A stretch of 6,172 nt of DNA, taken from assembly GCA_036343175.1 (NCBI GenBank), contig JAZASR010000077.1:1-6172 (forward strand). The letters are read 5' to 3'. The notes below the pieces were generated by a model. It saw only the letters and a program-made list of their open reading frames with translations, did not search any database and was not told the DNA's origin. Shown here piece by piece: positions 4,849 through 6,172 of this stretch. Numbering within the stretch: position 1 is the first letter of the stretch; the number at the start of each line of letters is the position of its first letter. A program made the translations under genes and the position numbers. Source of the DNA: JAEEJA01 sp036343175. Its GTDB lineage: Bacteria; Bacillota; Clostridia; Lachnospirales; Lachnospiraceae.

Positions 4849-6156
4849 TCAAACATTGCTGCGTACTTTATTCCACTGCGTAATTTGCGAGGCAAAGTCA
4901 TCATAATCATGAATCACACTCGTAAGCAATCTCTTATACAAGGTGGTCTTTGTGTCCTCTGGTGTTTCCTTAATATATTGATAATAATGCATCACATAAT
5001 CATAACACCAGGCATCCCGCTTATCATACTTTACCTGCCCCGGCATGATATGTTTACTAGCTTCAAAAAAGATATTCATGATTTCATCTATCTCCAGGAC
5101 ATCATAAAGAAGCTCCATCACCATCGGACAAACAGATTTGTCAATCACATCCTGTTTTTCTTTTTCCCGAAGCGTATCCTTTTCCTTCTGTTCCTCCTCG
5201 CGCTTCTTTCGATCCTCCTCGAAAAACTTTTCTGATTCCAGCTCCTCAAATGTCATCTGATGAGGGCCCTTCTCCTTTTCCTTGATGGCATCCTGATAAA
5301 CAGAATATTCATCGTCTAGAATGATCTTCGTATCCTTCAGTTCACCCTCTGTTTTGCGAAGAATGCAGAACTTGATCTGCACCGGTTTTCGATATCTTTT
5401 GCCGTACCGATCCTCACGAATCGGAATGTATTTTATTTTGAGATCAGTATATTTATTAATCTCCTCTTGTGCTGGTGCCAGTACATCTCGCTCAAATATA
5501 GGGAAATTTGCCCAGTTTTTCGGAATACTTGCAAAATTTTTACCTTTCTTTTTTTCATCTGACTTCCAGTCACAGATCATCATTTGAAAATCATTATCTG
5601 TTCCGGTTCCAAGTTCGAAGGTCCATTCCTTTTTATTTAAATAGGTGCGAATGAGTTCATAAATTCTTGGCGAATATTTGTGCGTCATAAGAGACGTCTC
5701 TTCCAAACGCGGTGCTATATAGTACTTCTTATCCCCTGTGGATAGGTTATATAGATAAGGAAACATATCCTCATGAAACTTAATGATTACATCACCTGTA
5801 CCTGGATCCAGATGAATCACATTAAGCCAATGTACATAGGCCTCTTTACCATCCTCAAGTCTAATCCACCATCCTTTATCAGAGATGCTCTGCAGTGTAG
5901 ACTTTGTATTTGTATATGAATTTTTTTCTGAAACAATAGACCTATGAATAATACTCTGAAATTCATTACAATTAAAGCAGTATTCTGTATTGATATCATC
6001 TCCAGGTTTTATTTTTGATACCAGATAATTCAAAGCCTTAGATTCCATAAGAGAAAGATAGAACTTTCCCTTCTGTACCATCTCAGAGCTCTTAACTACC
6101 TTATTTTCACGTGCTTTCTGTAGACTATTCATAGTTTTTACCGTATCATCACTCAT
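4849..6156 (-). CDS. Replication initiator protein, Rep_3 (RepB/WH1) family
   Basis: The 435-aa product matches the Rep_3 initiator pattern, two winged-helix domains that bind origin iterons and start plasmid replication. Recognisable blocks are the N-terminal region (K19 to about 50) with the conserved L-x3-E-x-K-x-L-x2-L pattern; W95-W97 and W110 in the first winged helix; I-K-F-H-x-x-M-F-P-Y-L (125-135); T-H-K-Y-S-P-R-I-Y-E-L (158-168); and, in the second domain, F221-E-R-D-V-L-x-P-A-x2-E-I-N (233) and the closing strand V-Q-I-K-F (259-263). A highly charged, probably coiled-coil segment (289-336) and a helical C-terminal region (340-435) make it longer than the core family. The ATG has no clear Shine-Dalgarno in the 16 nt visible upstream, and a TAA directly abuts it, so the start is less certain than the family. 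Iterons, if any, lie beyond the right edge. It suggests an extrachromosomal or plasmid-derived replicon. Confidence 0.88.
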   Translation of the reverse strand: MSDDTVKTMNSLQKARENKVVKSSEMVQKGKFYLSLMESKALNYLVSKIKPGDDINTEYCFNCNEFQSIIHRSIVSEKNSYTNTKSTLQSISDKGWWIRLEDGKEAYVHWLNVIHLDPGTGDVIIKFHEDMFPYLYNLSTGDKKYYIAPRLEETSLMTHKYSPRIYELIRTYLNKKEWTFELGTGTDNDFQMMICDWKSDEKKKGKNFASIPKNWANFPIFERDVLAPAQEEINKYTDLKIKYIPIREDRYGKRYRKPVQIKFCILRKTEGELKDTKIILDDEYSVYQDAIKEKEKGPHQMTFEELESEKFFEEDRKKREEEQKEKDTLREKEKQDVIDKSVCPMVMELLYDVLEIDEIMNIFFEASKHIMPGQVKYDKRDAWCYDYVMHYYQYIKETPEDTKTTLYKRLLTSVIHDYDDFASQITQWNKVRSNV

Positions 6157-6172
6157 TTAACGTTTCAAAAAA

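Noticed and set aside
5737..5745. DnaA-box-like TGTGGATAG (8 of 9 to the consensus complement)
   Set aside because: A single copy inside the rep coding region, with no neighbouring boxes, iterons or AT-rich unwinding element, so chance is likely.
1..6172. CRISPR arrays, tRNA or rRNA genes, IS elements and integrase attachment sites
   Set aside because: I saw no regularly spaced repeats, cloverleaf-like segment, transposase or integrase motif, or flanking target duplication.

Overview
The window reads like low-to-mid-GC Firmicutes DNA, most likely a gut-type Clostridia (Lachnospiraceae-like). The support is AGGAGG-type ribosome binding sites, a TTG start behind a perfect Shine-Dalgarno, compact U-tailed terminators, an FMN-dependent alpha-hydroxy-acid dehydrogenase with the N-terminal Cys cluster I recall from clostridial members, and a secreted beta-helix lipoprotein with a Pro/Gly/Gln-rich tail. 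The assignment is inference from style and families. The strongest clue to the kind of molecule is at the right end: a Rep_3/RepB-family replication initiator, which points to a plasmid, megaplasmid or chromid, or to an integrated plasmid remnant.

Layout. Positions 1-327 hold no confident gene. They contain a good sigma-A type promoter (118-146) whose -10 lies in a 25-bp dyad (141-165), and a weaker promoter candidate nearer the first gene. Two rightward membrane-protein genes follow, probably one transcription unit: an unrecognised 149-aa protein with two membrane segments (328-777) and a CPBP/CAAX-type intramembrane protease-family protein (847-1653). A long hairpin (1698-1763) separates them from three leftward genes. 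In their own transcription order these are the Rep_3 initiator (6156-4849, terminator at 4741-4777), a beta-helix surface lipoprotein (4601-2955, terminator at 2895-2925) and the FMN dehydrogenase (2849-1809). Each leftward gene has its own terminator or promoter signals, so they look like separate units rather than an operon.

The genes do not form an obvious single pathway. The window looks like an accessory-replicon segment: a replication initiator next to a cell-surface glycan-binding or adhesin-like lipoprotein, a stand-alone flavin dehydrogenase and a CPBP protein with a small membrane partner. The points most worth a second look are the promoter/operator dyad at 141-165, the 11-bp-period direct repeats upstream of the lipoprotein gene, a short peptide shared by the two adjacent membrane proteins, and the charged helix plus C-terminal extension on the Rep protein. 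I found no convincing evidence of a wholly new multi-gene system.
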